Of a stretch of DNA of 7,733 nucleotides, positions 1 to 5,394 are shown piece by piece. The DNA lies in assembly GCF_002414005.1 (NCBI RefSeq), contig NZ_DHYG01000030.1:1-7733 (forward strand), read 5' to 3'. Position 1 is the stretch's first letter. Every line of letters begins with the position of its first letter. Origin of the DNA: Psychrobacter sp. UBA5136 (GTDB lineage: Bacteria; Pseudomonadota; Gammaproteobacteria; Pseudomonadales; Moraxellaceae). Made by a program: the position numbers and the translations under genes. The notes beneath the pieces are model-generated. The model ran no database searches. It was not told the origin of the DNA and saw only the letters and a list, made by a program, of their open reading frames with translations.

Positions 1-377
1 CAGCTGATTAGGACGATGGGCGCTAAAGTTACGATTGACCAAGTCATCAGCGCGCTTTTGATCGTCACGGCTGTTGGTGGTCATCTTACCCTTACCGCGC
101 CAAACCCCTTGTAGGCCATGCTGCTTCATTAAACGCTCTACGGTACACCGAGCAACCTTTAACCCGTCAGCTTTCATCTGCTGCCAGACTTTGCGCACAC
201 CATAACGACATTTACTGTCCTGCCAAAATAGTCGTCATGTTGACTGCGTAGTGAGCGCTTCTGTGGGTTGTCGCTTAAGTCTTTAGCACGGTAATAGGTT
301 GATGGGGCAATCGGTAGTACTCTACAAATCAGCTCGACCCCATAACTACCTCTATAGTCATCAATAAACTGAACCAT
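1..377 (-). pseudogene. IS3-family transposase OrfB, N-terminal part, frame-broken and window-truncated
   Basis: OrfB is the catalytic subunit that, fused to OrfA, cuts and joins the element ends. The first frame gives MVQFIDDYRGSYGVELICRV and runs to HDDY. It then passes out of phase near 226-232 and ends at 174. Reading the next frame from about 228 to base 1 restores family sequence: FWQDSKCRYGVRKVWQQ, then MKADGLKVARCTVERLMKQ, then HGLQGVWRGKGKMTT, up to HRPNQL at the edge. These are the helix-turn-helix region and linker that precede the integrase core. From memory of relatives, about eight residues are missing at the break, so a small out-of-frame deletion is more likely than a single-base slip. 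The DDE catalytic residues would lie left of the window. The ATG at 377-375 overlaps the orfA stop as TAATG. Confidence 0.85.
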
Positions 378-694
378 TATCTGGGTGGACGACCCGTCTC
401 CGCCTGGGCGAAAAAAGCGGCTGCCTTACGTATAATCTCATTGGCTTGCTTGAGCTCTTTATTCTCGCGTTCAAGCTCTTTAATACGTTGCTCTTGGCTT
501 TGGGCTTGCACTGAGGCAGGAATGGTTTGATCTATGTGCTTTTTATGCCATGACCGCAGGGTTTCAGGCGTGCAGCCAATCTTAGGTGCAATGGCTTGAA
601 TAGCTGACCAGGTGGAGGGGTAATCGCCCGACGCTTCAATAAGCATGCGAACGGCGCGTTCTTTAATCTCAGGAGTGTAGGCTTGTCTTTTCAT
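377..694 (-). CDS. IS3-family transposase OrfA (DNA-binding subunit)
   Basis: A 105-residue protein of normal OrfA length. Residues 6-60 form the helix-turn-helix that binds the terminal repeats (TPEIKERAVRML ... GCTPETLRSWHKKH). Residues about 66-92 (QEQRIKELERENKELKQAN) form a leucine-zipper-like coiled coil used by the family for multimerisation. The start MKRQAY is preceded by GAGAGAA in the leader. The stop overlaps the orfB ATG by one base. A slippery U UUU UUC sits 30-odd bases before the stop and could produce the OrfAB fusion, although orfB is broken downstream. On its own OrfA would act mainly as a repressor or inhibitor of transposition, as in other IS3 members. Identification as an IS3 OrfA is firm; the exact IS name is not known to me. 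Confidence 0.93.
   Translation of the reverse strand: MKRQAYTPEIKERAVRMLIEASGDYPSTWSAIQAIAPKIGCTPETLRSWHKKHIDQTIPASVQAQSQEQRIKELERENKELKQANEIIRKAAAFFAQAETGRPPR
410..416 (-). other. Candidate programmed -1 frameshift site (U UUU UUC)
   Basis: On the minus strand the orfA codons GCU UUU UUC place T6C in exactly the zero-frame phase needed for a -1 slip (U UUU UUC). After the slip, the frame reads through the orfA stop directly into the orfB frame, passing its ATG. IS3-family elements make their OrfAB transposase this way. The heptamer and phase are seen; its use is inferred from the family. No stimulatory stem-loop was modelled. Confidence 0.5.
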
Positions 695-717
695 TGTCGT
701 ATTCTCTCAGAATGTTG

Positions 718-744
718 AGTCTCCGACAATCCTGGGGCGGTTCA
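718..744 (-). repeat. Terminal inverted repeat of the IS3-family element (orfA side)
   Basis: The complement reads TGAACCGCCCCAGGATTGTC and continues GGAGACT, which matches the remembered left ends of this IS3 subgroup (TGAACCGCCCC...GTCGGAGACT). The outer base at 744 fixes the element boundary. The inner limit is approximate because the partner repeat lies outside the window. Confidence 0.75.
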
Positions 745-758
745 GTCTGAGAACAATC

Positions 759-881
759 ATGTTTATCCGAGCCTACCTTCGCGCCTCCACCCAAGCCCAA
801 GACGCCAGTCGCGCCAAAGCTGAACTTGATCAGTGCGTAGGCTGGGCGAAGCTAGCGACACCCAGAATATTTTTAAATTAA
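759..881 (+). pseudogene. Serine recombinase (resolvase/invertase) N-terminal fragment
   Basis: The frame from the ATG at 759 reads MFIRAYLRASTQAQDASRAK then AELDQ. This is the start of the resolvase N-terminal catalytic domain: the first beta strand, then R8 and the nucleophile Ser10 in the motif RAST. Homology ends after about 25 residues (near 833). The remaining 15 codons are non-family sequence derived from a REP-like palindrome and stop at 879-881. An intact enzyme has at least 180 residues, so this copy is dead. The IS3 end lies only 14 bp upstream and will have separated the gene from its original promoter. Serine recombinases are common on plasmids and integrative elements, which suits an island setting. 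The family call rests on a short but very characteristic start. Confidence 0.72.
836..870. repeat. REP-like palindromic intergenic repeat
   Basis: GCGTAGGCTGGGCGAAGC followed by TAGCGACACCCAGAATATT forms an imperfect palindrome: CTGGG (842-846) pairs with CCCAG (861-865) around a central GCTAGC. It resembles from memory the widespread GTAGG-T/C-TGGG...CCCA-family repeats found between genes in many bacteria. It begins where the recombinase homology stops, so it may mark the deletion or insertion point. No second copy was found in this window. Confidence 0.4.
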
Positions 882-1052
882 ATATTTTATCGTTTCATTC
901 AAATATCAAGTTGTATCCGTTCTTGCCGAGGGACGAGGCGCGAATCTAATCCTTAAAAATAAATAGCCCATGCCTCGCATTTTTCGCCCCTCTTAAAATA
1001 CTCGCATCTCTAGGTCATGCTTTTTTATGTTCTTGCTTTTGTTATTTATTAA
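882..1052. other. Non-coding stretch with a long-range inverted repeat
   Basis: No coding frame was found. An inverted repeat of 10 bp with one mismatch joins GAGGCGCGAA (935-944) to TTCGCCCCTC (983-992), and a nested perfect 6 bp pair CGAGGC/GCCTCG lies at 934-939 and 972-977. The two pairings compete and cannot both form. The segment ends with a T-rich run and the stop TAA at 1050-1052, which closes the haemagglutinin frame upstream. No promoter clearly aimed at the downstream frame was recognised. Confidence 0.35.
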
Positions 1053-2771
1053 ACTGCACTGACCCACACGGCCAGCAATATCAGCGCAATCGACGGCAAC
1101 GTTATTATCAATGCAGGCGGCACTTACCAACAAACCGGACTCTTCGCCAATGAGGCGGATCTTACCGTCCATGGTAAAGGCACGTTTACAGGGGCGGTGT
1201 TTACTACCTCAAAAGACGCCCAAGCTCGTGGTAAAAGCAATATTATTTTTAACCAAGGCATGACCTCAACAGATATCAACACCAGCCGCTATAAAGGCGA
1301 TGCCCTCTCAGTTGGTCTCAATCTAGGTAACACGACGGGCAAACCGCAAGCCAACATGAATAGTCTAGGTTATGGCACCGATAGCGACAGCGATAGTAGT
1401 ATCACCAAAGGTGGCGTGAGTGGCTACAATGATCCACAAGGCATGCTTACTACTGAGAACCGTGAAGCCCTTGGTGGTAAGCTTGACAATGAATTTGATG
1501 CAACACGAGTCAATGAGGAGCTAGGGGCGCAGGTTGAAATCACCCAAGCTCTTGATAATAGTCGTAAAGAGCTAAAAAAAGAATTGTACGCAGATGTCGC
1601 CAAAAAACGAGAGCAAGCTACTGATATCAGAAGAGGAAACAATGGCAGAGATACCAACGAATCCCTGCGTTTAGAATCAGAAGCCGCAAACCTAAATGAA
1701 AAAGTTCGCTGGATTGATGCAGGACTGGGTGCTCTGTGGGGTCTTGGCGACACGGGTCTGTTTACAGGTATGTTCGCTACAACGCAAGCAGATAGAGCAA
1801 AAATGTCAGCTACCGCTCCTAAAGAGATGTGGTATCAGACTTGTAATGCTTCCACGGGAGGTCAGTGTGAGAGTCGGCAGATTTGGTCATTAGATGATCT
1901 GACGGCAGAAGAGTTTGCGCTTATAAACAAAGCTAACAATACCCTAACCGTATCAAACCCCGGTATCTTCAACGATAAAGAAGCCTCACTAGCCAATGCC
2001 GCCAAACAGAACACCACTGACACCAATAAAGTAGGTGCTCTAGTTGTCATGAATCAGCCAACAGGCAGATATGATGGCTGGTGGATACTATCCTCATTAA
2101 CCTCAGAGTTAATGTATGCTGGATATGACAAGTTCAATGATACTTTAGGTGGCAAACTACCCTTAACCAATTCAGAAAAGCTCAATCAAGATATCTACCT
2201 TGATGCTATGGACAAAGGCTTACAGATTGACACCAGTAACCATAGTCGAGGCGGCTTGACAGGTAGCGTCGCGTTAAAAGACTTAAATAACAATCAAGGT
2301 GTTACACAAGTTCCCATTCGCCAGTCACGCTTTTACGGTACCGCTACTAACGTACAGGACTACGCTGATCAGCTTGCCGAAAATGGATATACTTATGTGG
2401 GTATAGACAAAGACGGTAATGAAGTTGTTTATCAAAGTGGCGCTTATTCTGCGGTACATAAAGCGGACTTTGTCGGTCGTCCTCCTATCATCTTAGGCGG
2501 CAATCCTGCGACAGGCGGCGAGTGTTGGGCATGTTATTCGCACAGTAGTTACTATGCAGAGATACCTGAGCGATACCTTATGAATAATCAAGGACAATAT
2601 ATTAATACCAATAATAGAGTTGTTACTGAAAAACAGAGAGTTGAAACAGATAGCTATAGAGAGTATATCAAAATATGGGGTGTGCCAAATGAGAAAAATT
2701 TATCGGCGCCTGTTTTAACCAAACCAACAGACGCTAACAAGGAGTTCAAATATAATGAAAAGCCTTATTAA
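1053..2771 (+). CDS. Filamentous haemagglutinin/CdiA-type exoprotein, orphan C-terminal part (5'-truncated)
   Basis: The frame is open from a TAA at 1050 for 572 codons but has no convincing start; the first possible one is GTG at 1197, with no well-spaced Shine-Dalgarno. The first 60 codons read like haemagglutinin beta-helix repeats (SNISAIDGNVIINAGGTYQQ, DLTVHGKGTF). Full proteins of this type are thousands of residues long, are secreted by a TpsB partner and present a variable C-terminal tip. Residue numbers below count from the GTG. About residues 60-165 form a charged helical spacer (LTTENREALGGKLDNEFD ... RKELKKELYADVAKKREQ), then RWIDAGLGALWG. The C-terminal 270 residues carry NHSRGG with Ser350, like an alpha/beta-hydrolase nucleophile elbow; Asp424 (HKADFVGR) and His449 (CYSHSSYY) are candidate partners. 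Lipase activity is inferred, not shown. A lipoprotein gene overlaps the 3' end. It is probably a decayed or silent donor module. Confidence 0.75.
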   Translation, partial: TALTHTASNISAIDGNVIINAGGTYQQTGLFANEADLTVHGKGTFTGAVFTTSKDAQARGKSNIIFNQGMTSTDINTSRYKGDALSVGLNLGNTTGKPQANMNSLGYGTDSDSDSSITKGGVSGYNDPQGMLTTENREALGGKLDNEFDATRVNEELGAQVEITQALDNSRKELKKELYADVAKKREQATDIRRGNNGRDTNESLRLESEAANLNEKVRWIDAGLGALWGLGDTGLFTGMFATTQADRAKMSATAPKEMWYQTCNASTGGQCESRQIWSLDDLTAEEFALINKANNTLTVSNPGIFNDKEASLANAAKQNTTDTNKVGALVVMNQPTGRYDGWWILSSLTSELMYAGYDKFNDTLGGKLPLTNSEKLNQDIYLDAMDKGLQIDTSNHSRGGLTGSVALKDLNNNQGVTQVPIRQSRFYGTATNVQDYADQLAENGYTYVGIDKDGNEVVYQSGAYSAVHKADFVGRPPIILGGNPATGGECWACYSHSSYYAEIPERYLMNNQGQYINTNNRVVTEKQRVETDSYREYIKIWGVPNEKNLSAPVLTKPTDANKEFKYNEKPY

Positions 2772-2949
2772 AATCAGCTCTACAGTGATGTTTTGTTTAA
2801 TATTATCAGGATGTTTTCCATGTAAACTGGGAGACTGGAATTGTAGTCAAATAGACCCTACATGGTCTAAAAATATTGATAAATGCCAAAGTACCCAAAG
2901 GAACATTGCAAAAAGTATTCTCAAAGATAGATATTCTGACAAAATATAG
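2755..2949 (+). CDS. Small lipoprotein overlapping the exoprotein 3' end; possible immunity protein
   Basis: A 64-residue protein with a lipoprotein signal: MKSLIKISS, a hydrophobic stretch and the lipobox L17-S18-G19-C20. The mature part would be 45 residues anchored at Cys20 and contains further cysteines (C23, C30 and C44), which suits the periplasmic face. The start is strong: AAGGAG at 2739-2744 lies ten bases before the ATG, inside the upstream frame, and the two frames overlap by 17 bp. This implies translational coupling. A small gene tightly linked to the end of a CdiA/FHA-type tip is the usual position of an immunity gene, and a membrane-anchored form would suit a toxin acting on envelope lipids. 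The function is an inference from position only. The protein is short and IS630 sequence begins just downstream, so the 3' end may have been lost. Confidence 0.6.
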   Translation: MKSLIKISSTVMFCLILSGCFPCKLGDWNCSQIDPTWSKNIDKCQSTQRNIAKSILKDRYSDKI

Positions 2950-3000
2950 TAAATATTAAATAAAACCGATACAATATTTATAACTCATTCATTTAATGAA
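2950..3000. repeat. AT-rich inverted repeats at the probable left end of the IS630 element
   Basis: TAAATATT (2950-2957) pairs perfectly with AATATTTA (2973-2980) across 15 bases, and TTCATT-T-AATGAA forms a 13-bp palindrome at 2988-3000, directly before the transposase start. The terminal repeat of the IS630 element should lie here, since family members begin at a TA and leave only some tens of bases before the transposase gene. The exact boundary cannot be set because the right end of the element is missing. Confidence 0.35.
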
Positions 3001-3007
3001 ATAAACG

Positions 3008-3728
3008 ATGACCTATTCAATCGACTTTCGCAAGCAAGTACTGCGTAGCATTAAAGACGGCATGACCATTAGAGAAGCAGCTATTTTTTATCAGCTTAGC
3101 ACAAGCTCGATTCACAGCTGGCAGCAGAGCTTGGTTCCTAAAACTACCAGAAATAAAGCACCGACTAAAATATCGAATGAAGCCTTATTGAAAGATGTTG
3201 AGCAGCATCCAGACGATTATATGTATGAGCGAGCACGGCGTTTAGGTTGCAGTAAGTCAGGTATTGAGTCGGCCTTAAAGCGTCTTGGTATCAGTCAAAA
3301 AAAAGACCTTAGAACATCCAAAAGCGTGTCCGATAAAAAGAGCGATATTCCAAAGTAGGCTTGATCGCTTTACACAGCAAGGCTATCCCATTGTCTATAT
3401 GGATGAAAGCGGCTTTGAGCACGAGACCATCCGCTCTCATGGCTATGCACCGATTGGTAAACCTTGTATCGATAGCTACAATTGGCAAGCAAAAAAGCGT
3501 ACGAATGTTATCGGTGCTCTGTATGAAAAGATGCTGTTTGCCATAGATTACTTCGAGCAGAATATTAACAGCACCATATTCTACGACTGGTGCAAATACA
3601 CACTAATTCCAAGTCTCAAGACTAAATGCGTAATTGTGATGGATAATGCTCGGTTTCATAAAAACAAACGTATTCAAAAACTACTGAACAGGCACGGCCA
3701 TCGTATTCTATGGCTGCCGCCGTACTGA
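3008..3728 (+). pseudogene. IS630-family transposase, frame-split and 3'-truncated
   Basis: Frame one (3008-3358, 116 residues) begins MTYSIDFRKQVLRSIKDG and carries the N-terminal helix-turn-helix domains (REAAIFYQLSTSSIHSW; GCSKSGIESALKRLG), much like IS630-Spn1 types. Frame two (from TTG 3285 to 3728) carries the DDE core: Asp40 in VYMDESGF and Asp120 in VIVMDNARFHK, counting from the TTG. The frames overlap across A8 at 3297-3304. Reading A8 as A7 gives a continuous family sequence, LGISQKK-TLEHPKACP, so either one extra A or polymerase slippage separates them. The protein stops at WLPPY, exactly before the SPDLNPIE motif that supplies the third catalytic acid. The copy therefore cannot be active. 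The sequence after 3728 is unrelated to the family, so the right end was lost by deletion or another insertion. Confidence 0.85.
3297..3304 (+). other. A8 tract at the IS630 frame switch
   Basis: Eight adenines lie in the overlap between the two transposase frames. The second frame is +1 relative to the first, and removing one A joins them. Long A runs allow transcriptional slippage, and some IS630 members need frameshifting, so this may be a native recoding site or a simple indel. Confidence 0.45.
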
Positions 3729-4111
3729 CCACTGCCGTCAATCCCGTCCAGTTAAACTTGAGAGGTTTTGATCATGCAGCTTAACAGTAAATCAAACCAC
3801 GTCTAGCTTAGCGATCGGTCGCCATTCGCTAACAATGAAACAGTGTGATACGATTTTTGGAGGAGTAAGGATGTATATTGAGGCGCTTTTAGTAATACCG
3901 ATCTGAAAAAAAGTATAAAATATATACCTATTTTTTAATTATAAAGTATAATTTTTATACTATATCAGTGACCAAAAATGGTGTATCTGACTTGATAAAT
4001 AACTTTAAATTACGCTAAACGTCATTTGAAATATTATTCTGTAGCCCTTTATATATGAGGTTTTGTAGGTTAAAAGACTTTAATATACATCAATGAAATA
4101 TGGTGGTTCTA
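3729..4111. other. Gene-free stretch between the IS630 remnant and the tRNA-Asp fragment
   Basis: I recognise no gene on either strand. The first ~110 bp do not match the IS630 right end and may be debris of another insertion. At 3859-3865 a perfect GGAGGAG stands 5 bases before an ATG (3871) that opens only 11 codons, stopping at 3906. An AT-rich palindrome cluster follows at 3910-3961. From about 3965 to 4111 I see nothing beyond AT-rich DNA, up to the point where tRNA identity starts. Confidence 0.5.
3910..3961. repeat. Cluster of GTATA/TATAC palindromes with a 9-bp direct repeat
   Basis: AAAGTATAA occurs at 3910-3918 and again at 3943-3951, start to start 33 bp, about three helical turns. 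Each copy is half of a palindrome: GTATA-n5-TATAC at 3913-3927 and the perfect AGTATAA-TTT-TTATACT at 3945-3961. Such spacing suits a dimeric DNA-binding protein on one face of the helix, for instance a repressor of a lost gene or arm-type sites beside an attachment site. The repeats are seen; the role is inferred. AT-richness makes chance palindromes more likely. Confidence 0.45.
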
Positions 4112-4158
4112 GCCTGTCACGCCGGGGGTCGCGGGTTCGAGTCCCGTCCGCTGCGCCA
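4112..4158 (+). pseudogene. tRNA-Asp(GUC) 3' fragment, probable integration attachment site
   Basis: From GCCTGTCAC onward the sequence is the 3' part of a bacterial tRNA-Asp: the anticodon loop CTGTCAC with anticodon GTC, the 3' anticodon stem GCCGG, the variable region, the T arm GCGGG-TTCGAGT-CCCGT, the acceptor strand CCGCTGC, the discriminator G and encoded CCA. The expected 5' half (acceptor GCAGCGG, D arm, left anticodon stem) is absent; bases before 4112 read TGGTGGTTCTA. The gene therefore cannot give a tRNA. Identity that starts at the anticodon stem and runs to the 3' end is the classic mark of a tyrosine-recombinase island end. The original terminator still follows, so the chromosome lies to the right and the element to the left. 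The intact tRNA-Asp should lie further left, on the same strand, outside the window. Confidence 0.85.
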
Positions 4159-4172
4159 TATTTAAAACGAAT

Positions 4173-4190
4173 TTAAACTCTCGAGTTTAA
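4173..4190. repeat. Short perfect stem-loop behind the tRNA fragment
   Basis: TTAAACT-CTCG-AGTTTAA forms a 7-bp stem with a 4-base loop. It stands between the CCA end and the terminator and could aid 3' processing of the original tRNA transcript. There is no T run after it, so it is not itself a terminator. Confidence 0.4.
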
Positions 4191-4200
4191 GCAAGTTTCG

Positions 4201-4232
4201 CCTCAAACATTAGATTGTTTGAGGTTTTTTTT
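4201..4232 (+). terminator. Rho-independent terminator of the original tRNA-Asp gene
   Basis: CCTCAAACA (4201-4209) pairs perfectly with TGTTTGAGG (4216-4224) around a 6-base loop and is followed by eight T. It lies 43 bp after the tRNA CCA end and before dcyD. It should stop transcription coming from the island side, so dcyD needs its own promoter in the following 105 bp. There I saw only weak candidates (TTGTAT at 4277, TAGATA at 4304, with an over-long spacing). Confidence 0.85.
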
Positions 4233-4337
4233 GTGTCTGCTCATTTTAAATAGCAGCAGCGCCGCCTAAATTTCTATTGTATGCTGTGTTAACAGGCAAA
4301 TTTTAGATAACTATTCATAATAGGAATAAAATACAAC

Positions 4338-5354
4338 ATGGACTATAACCGCATACCTAGAGAGTCGTTAGGCTTTTTTCCAACCCCGCTGGTTGAGCTG
4401 GCAAGATTAAGTGAGGCACTTGGCGGCCCTAACATCTATATGAAAAGAGATGACAATACGGGGCTGGCATTGGGTGGCAATAAAACTCGTAAGCTTGAAT
4501 TTATCCTTGGTGACGCGCTCGCTAAAGGCGCTGATACGATTATCACTGCCGGTGCCATACAGTCAAACCATTGCCGTCAGACGGCAGCGGCGGCGGCGAG
4601 CTTAGGGTTAGAGTGTCATTTAGTGTTAGGTGGCGAAGAGCCTGAACAGACAAATGGCAATCTATTGCTAGATAAGCTGTTTGGTTGCCATATTCACTGG
4701 GCAGGCAATCATCGCAAAGGCGAAGACATTCCTAGCATCGTCGAGCAATTAACCAGCCAAGGTAAAAAGGTTCATGTGGTGCCGTACGGAGGTTCAAGCG
4801 AGCGCAGAGCATTAGCCTTTGTAGAGGCGTTTAAAGAGCTAGAGACGCAGCGTCAAAGCATGGATATATCCTTGACTCATATCGTGTTTGCGTCGAGCTC
4901 TGGCGGCACACAGGCAGGCTTGATGCTTGGCAACAAAATCTTTAATTCACCTTATCAGATAGTAGGTATCAATATCGATAAAGGCGAGACGGATAAAGTC
5001 TCTTTTGATCAATATACGTTGGCGCTTGCTAATAGCACGGCAAAACTCATCGGTGCAGATTATGAATTTACCGCGTCAGATTTAATCCTAAACTCCGATT
5101 ATGTTGGTGCAGGCTATGGCGTAGTGGGTGCATTAGAAAATGAAGCCATTGCCATGACGGCGCAAACGGAAGGAATCTTGGTTGACCCTGTTTATACCGG
5201 TCGCGCGATGGGCGGGCTCATCGATATGATTCGCACGGGAAAAATTAAGAAATCCGATAGTGTGTTATTTTGGCATACGGGCGGTGCGCCGGCTTTGTTT
5301 GCTTATGCCAACGAGTTGGATTTGGCGAAAAAAAGTAGTAATTTAAAAGTTTGA
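4338..5354 (+). CDS. dcyD: D-cysteine desulfhydrase (PLP-dependent)
   Basis: A 338-residue fold-type II PLP enzyme of the D-cysteine desulfhydrase/ACC deaminase family, full length (family about 328-340). It is expected to convert cytosolic D-cysteine to pyruvate, H2S and ammonia, for detoxification or sulfur supply. Lys49 in GGNKTRKLEF is the Schiff-base lysine; Ser76 and Asn77 lie in the AGAIQSNH active-site loop; SSSGGTQAG is the phosphate-binding loop. Two specificity positions separate the subfamilies: ACC deaminases carry Glu in DPVYEG and Leu in HLGGAPA, whereas this protein has Thr287 (DPVYTG) and Thr314 (HTGGAPA), the desulfhydrase pattern. AGGA at 4322-4325 supports the ATG at 4338. 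The gene stands alone behind the tRNA terminator and faces modB with 40 bp between stop codons. Other D-amino acids such as 3-chloro-D-alanine are possible substrates. Confidence 0.87.
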   Translation: MDYNRIPRESLGFFPTPLVELARLSEALGGPNIYMKRDDNTGLALGGNKTRKLEFILGDALAKGADTIITAGAIQSNHCRQTAAAAASLGLECHLVLGGEEPEQTNGNLLLDKLFGCHIHWAGNHRKGEDIPSIVEQLTSQGKKVHVVPYGGSSERRALAFVEAFKELETQRQSMDISLTHIVFASSSGGTQAGLMLGNKIFNSPYQIVGINIDKGETDKVSFDQYTLALANSTAKLIGADYEFTASDLILNSDYVGAGYGVVGALENEAIAMTAQTEGILVDPVYTGRAMGGLIDMIRTGKIKKSDSVLFWHTGGAPALFAYANELDLAKKSSNLKV

Positions 5355-5394
5355 GTTGTTAAATTAAAAAGTTGATTCGCTATTGAACAAATAC

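Larger units (their letters stand above)
1..744 (-). mobile_element. IS3-family insertion sequence, left-end portion (rest beyond window)
   Basis: The element is read on the minus strand. Its outer end is at 744, where the complement begins TGAACCGCCCCAGG, a typical IS3-family terminus starting with TG. Behind it come a short leader, an intact orfA and an orfB in the overlapping arrangement usual for the family. OrfB carries a frame break near 230 and continues past the window edge, so the far terminal repeat and the catalytic core cannot be seen. The element was probably inactive after the break unless a second copy supplies transposase. The flanking bases after 744 (GTCTG) could be part of a target duplication, but the partner copy is outside the window. 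Confidence 0.88.

Noticed and set aside
1197..1199. GTG as the true start of the exoprotein
   Set aside because: Family-like repeat sequence continues in frame upstream to 1053 and no suitably spaced Shine-Dalgarno precedes the GTG, so 5' truncation fits better.
1424..2050. Minus-strand and alternative-frame open frames inside the exoprotein region
   Set aside because: They lie opposite or out of phase with a recognisable protein and have no family features or ribosome sites.
3361..3546. Plus-strand frame starting MIALHSKAIPL
   Set aside because: It overlaps the IS630 transposase core, which accounts for this DNA, in another frame.
4081..4158. A functional tRNA-Asp gene
   Set aside because: No 5' acceptor strand, D arm or left anticodon stem can be found upstream of 4112; only the 3' part exists.
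4338..5354. ACC deaminase (acdS)
   Set aside because: The diagnostic Glu and Leu of ACC deaminase are Thr287 and Thr314 here, the D-cysteine desulfhydrase pattern.
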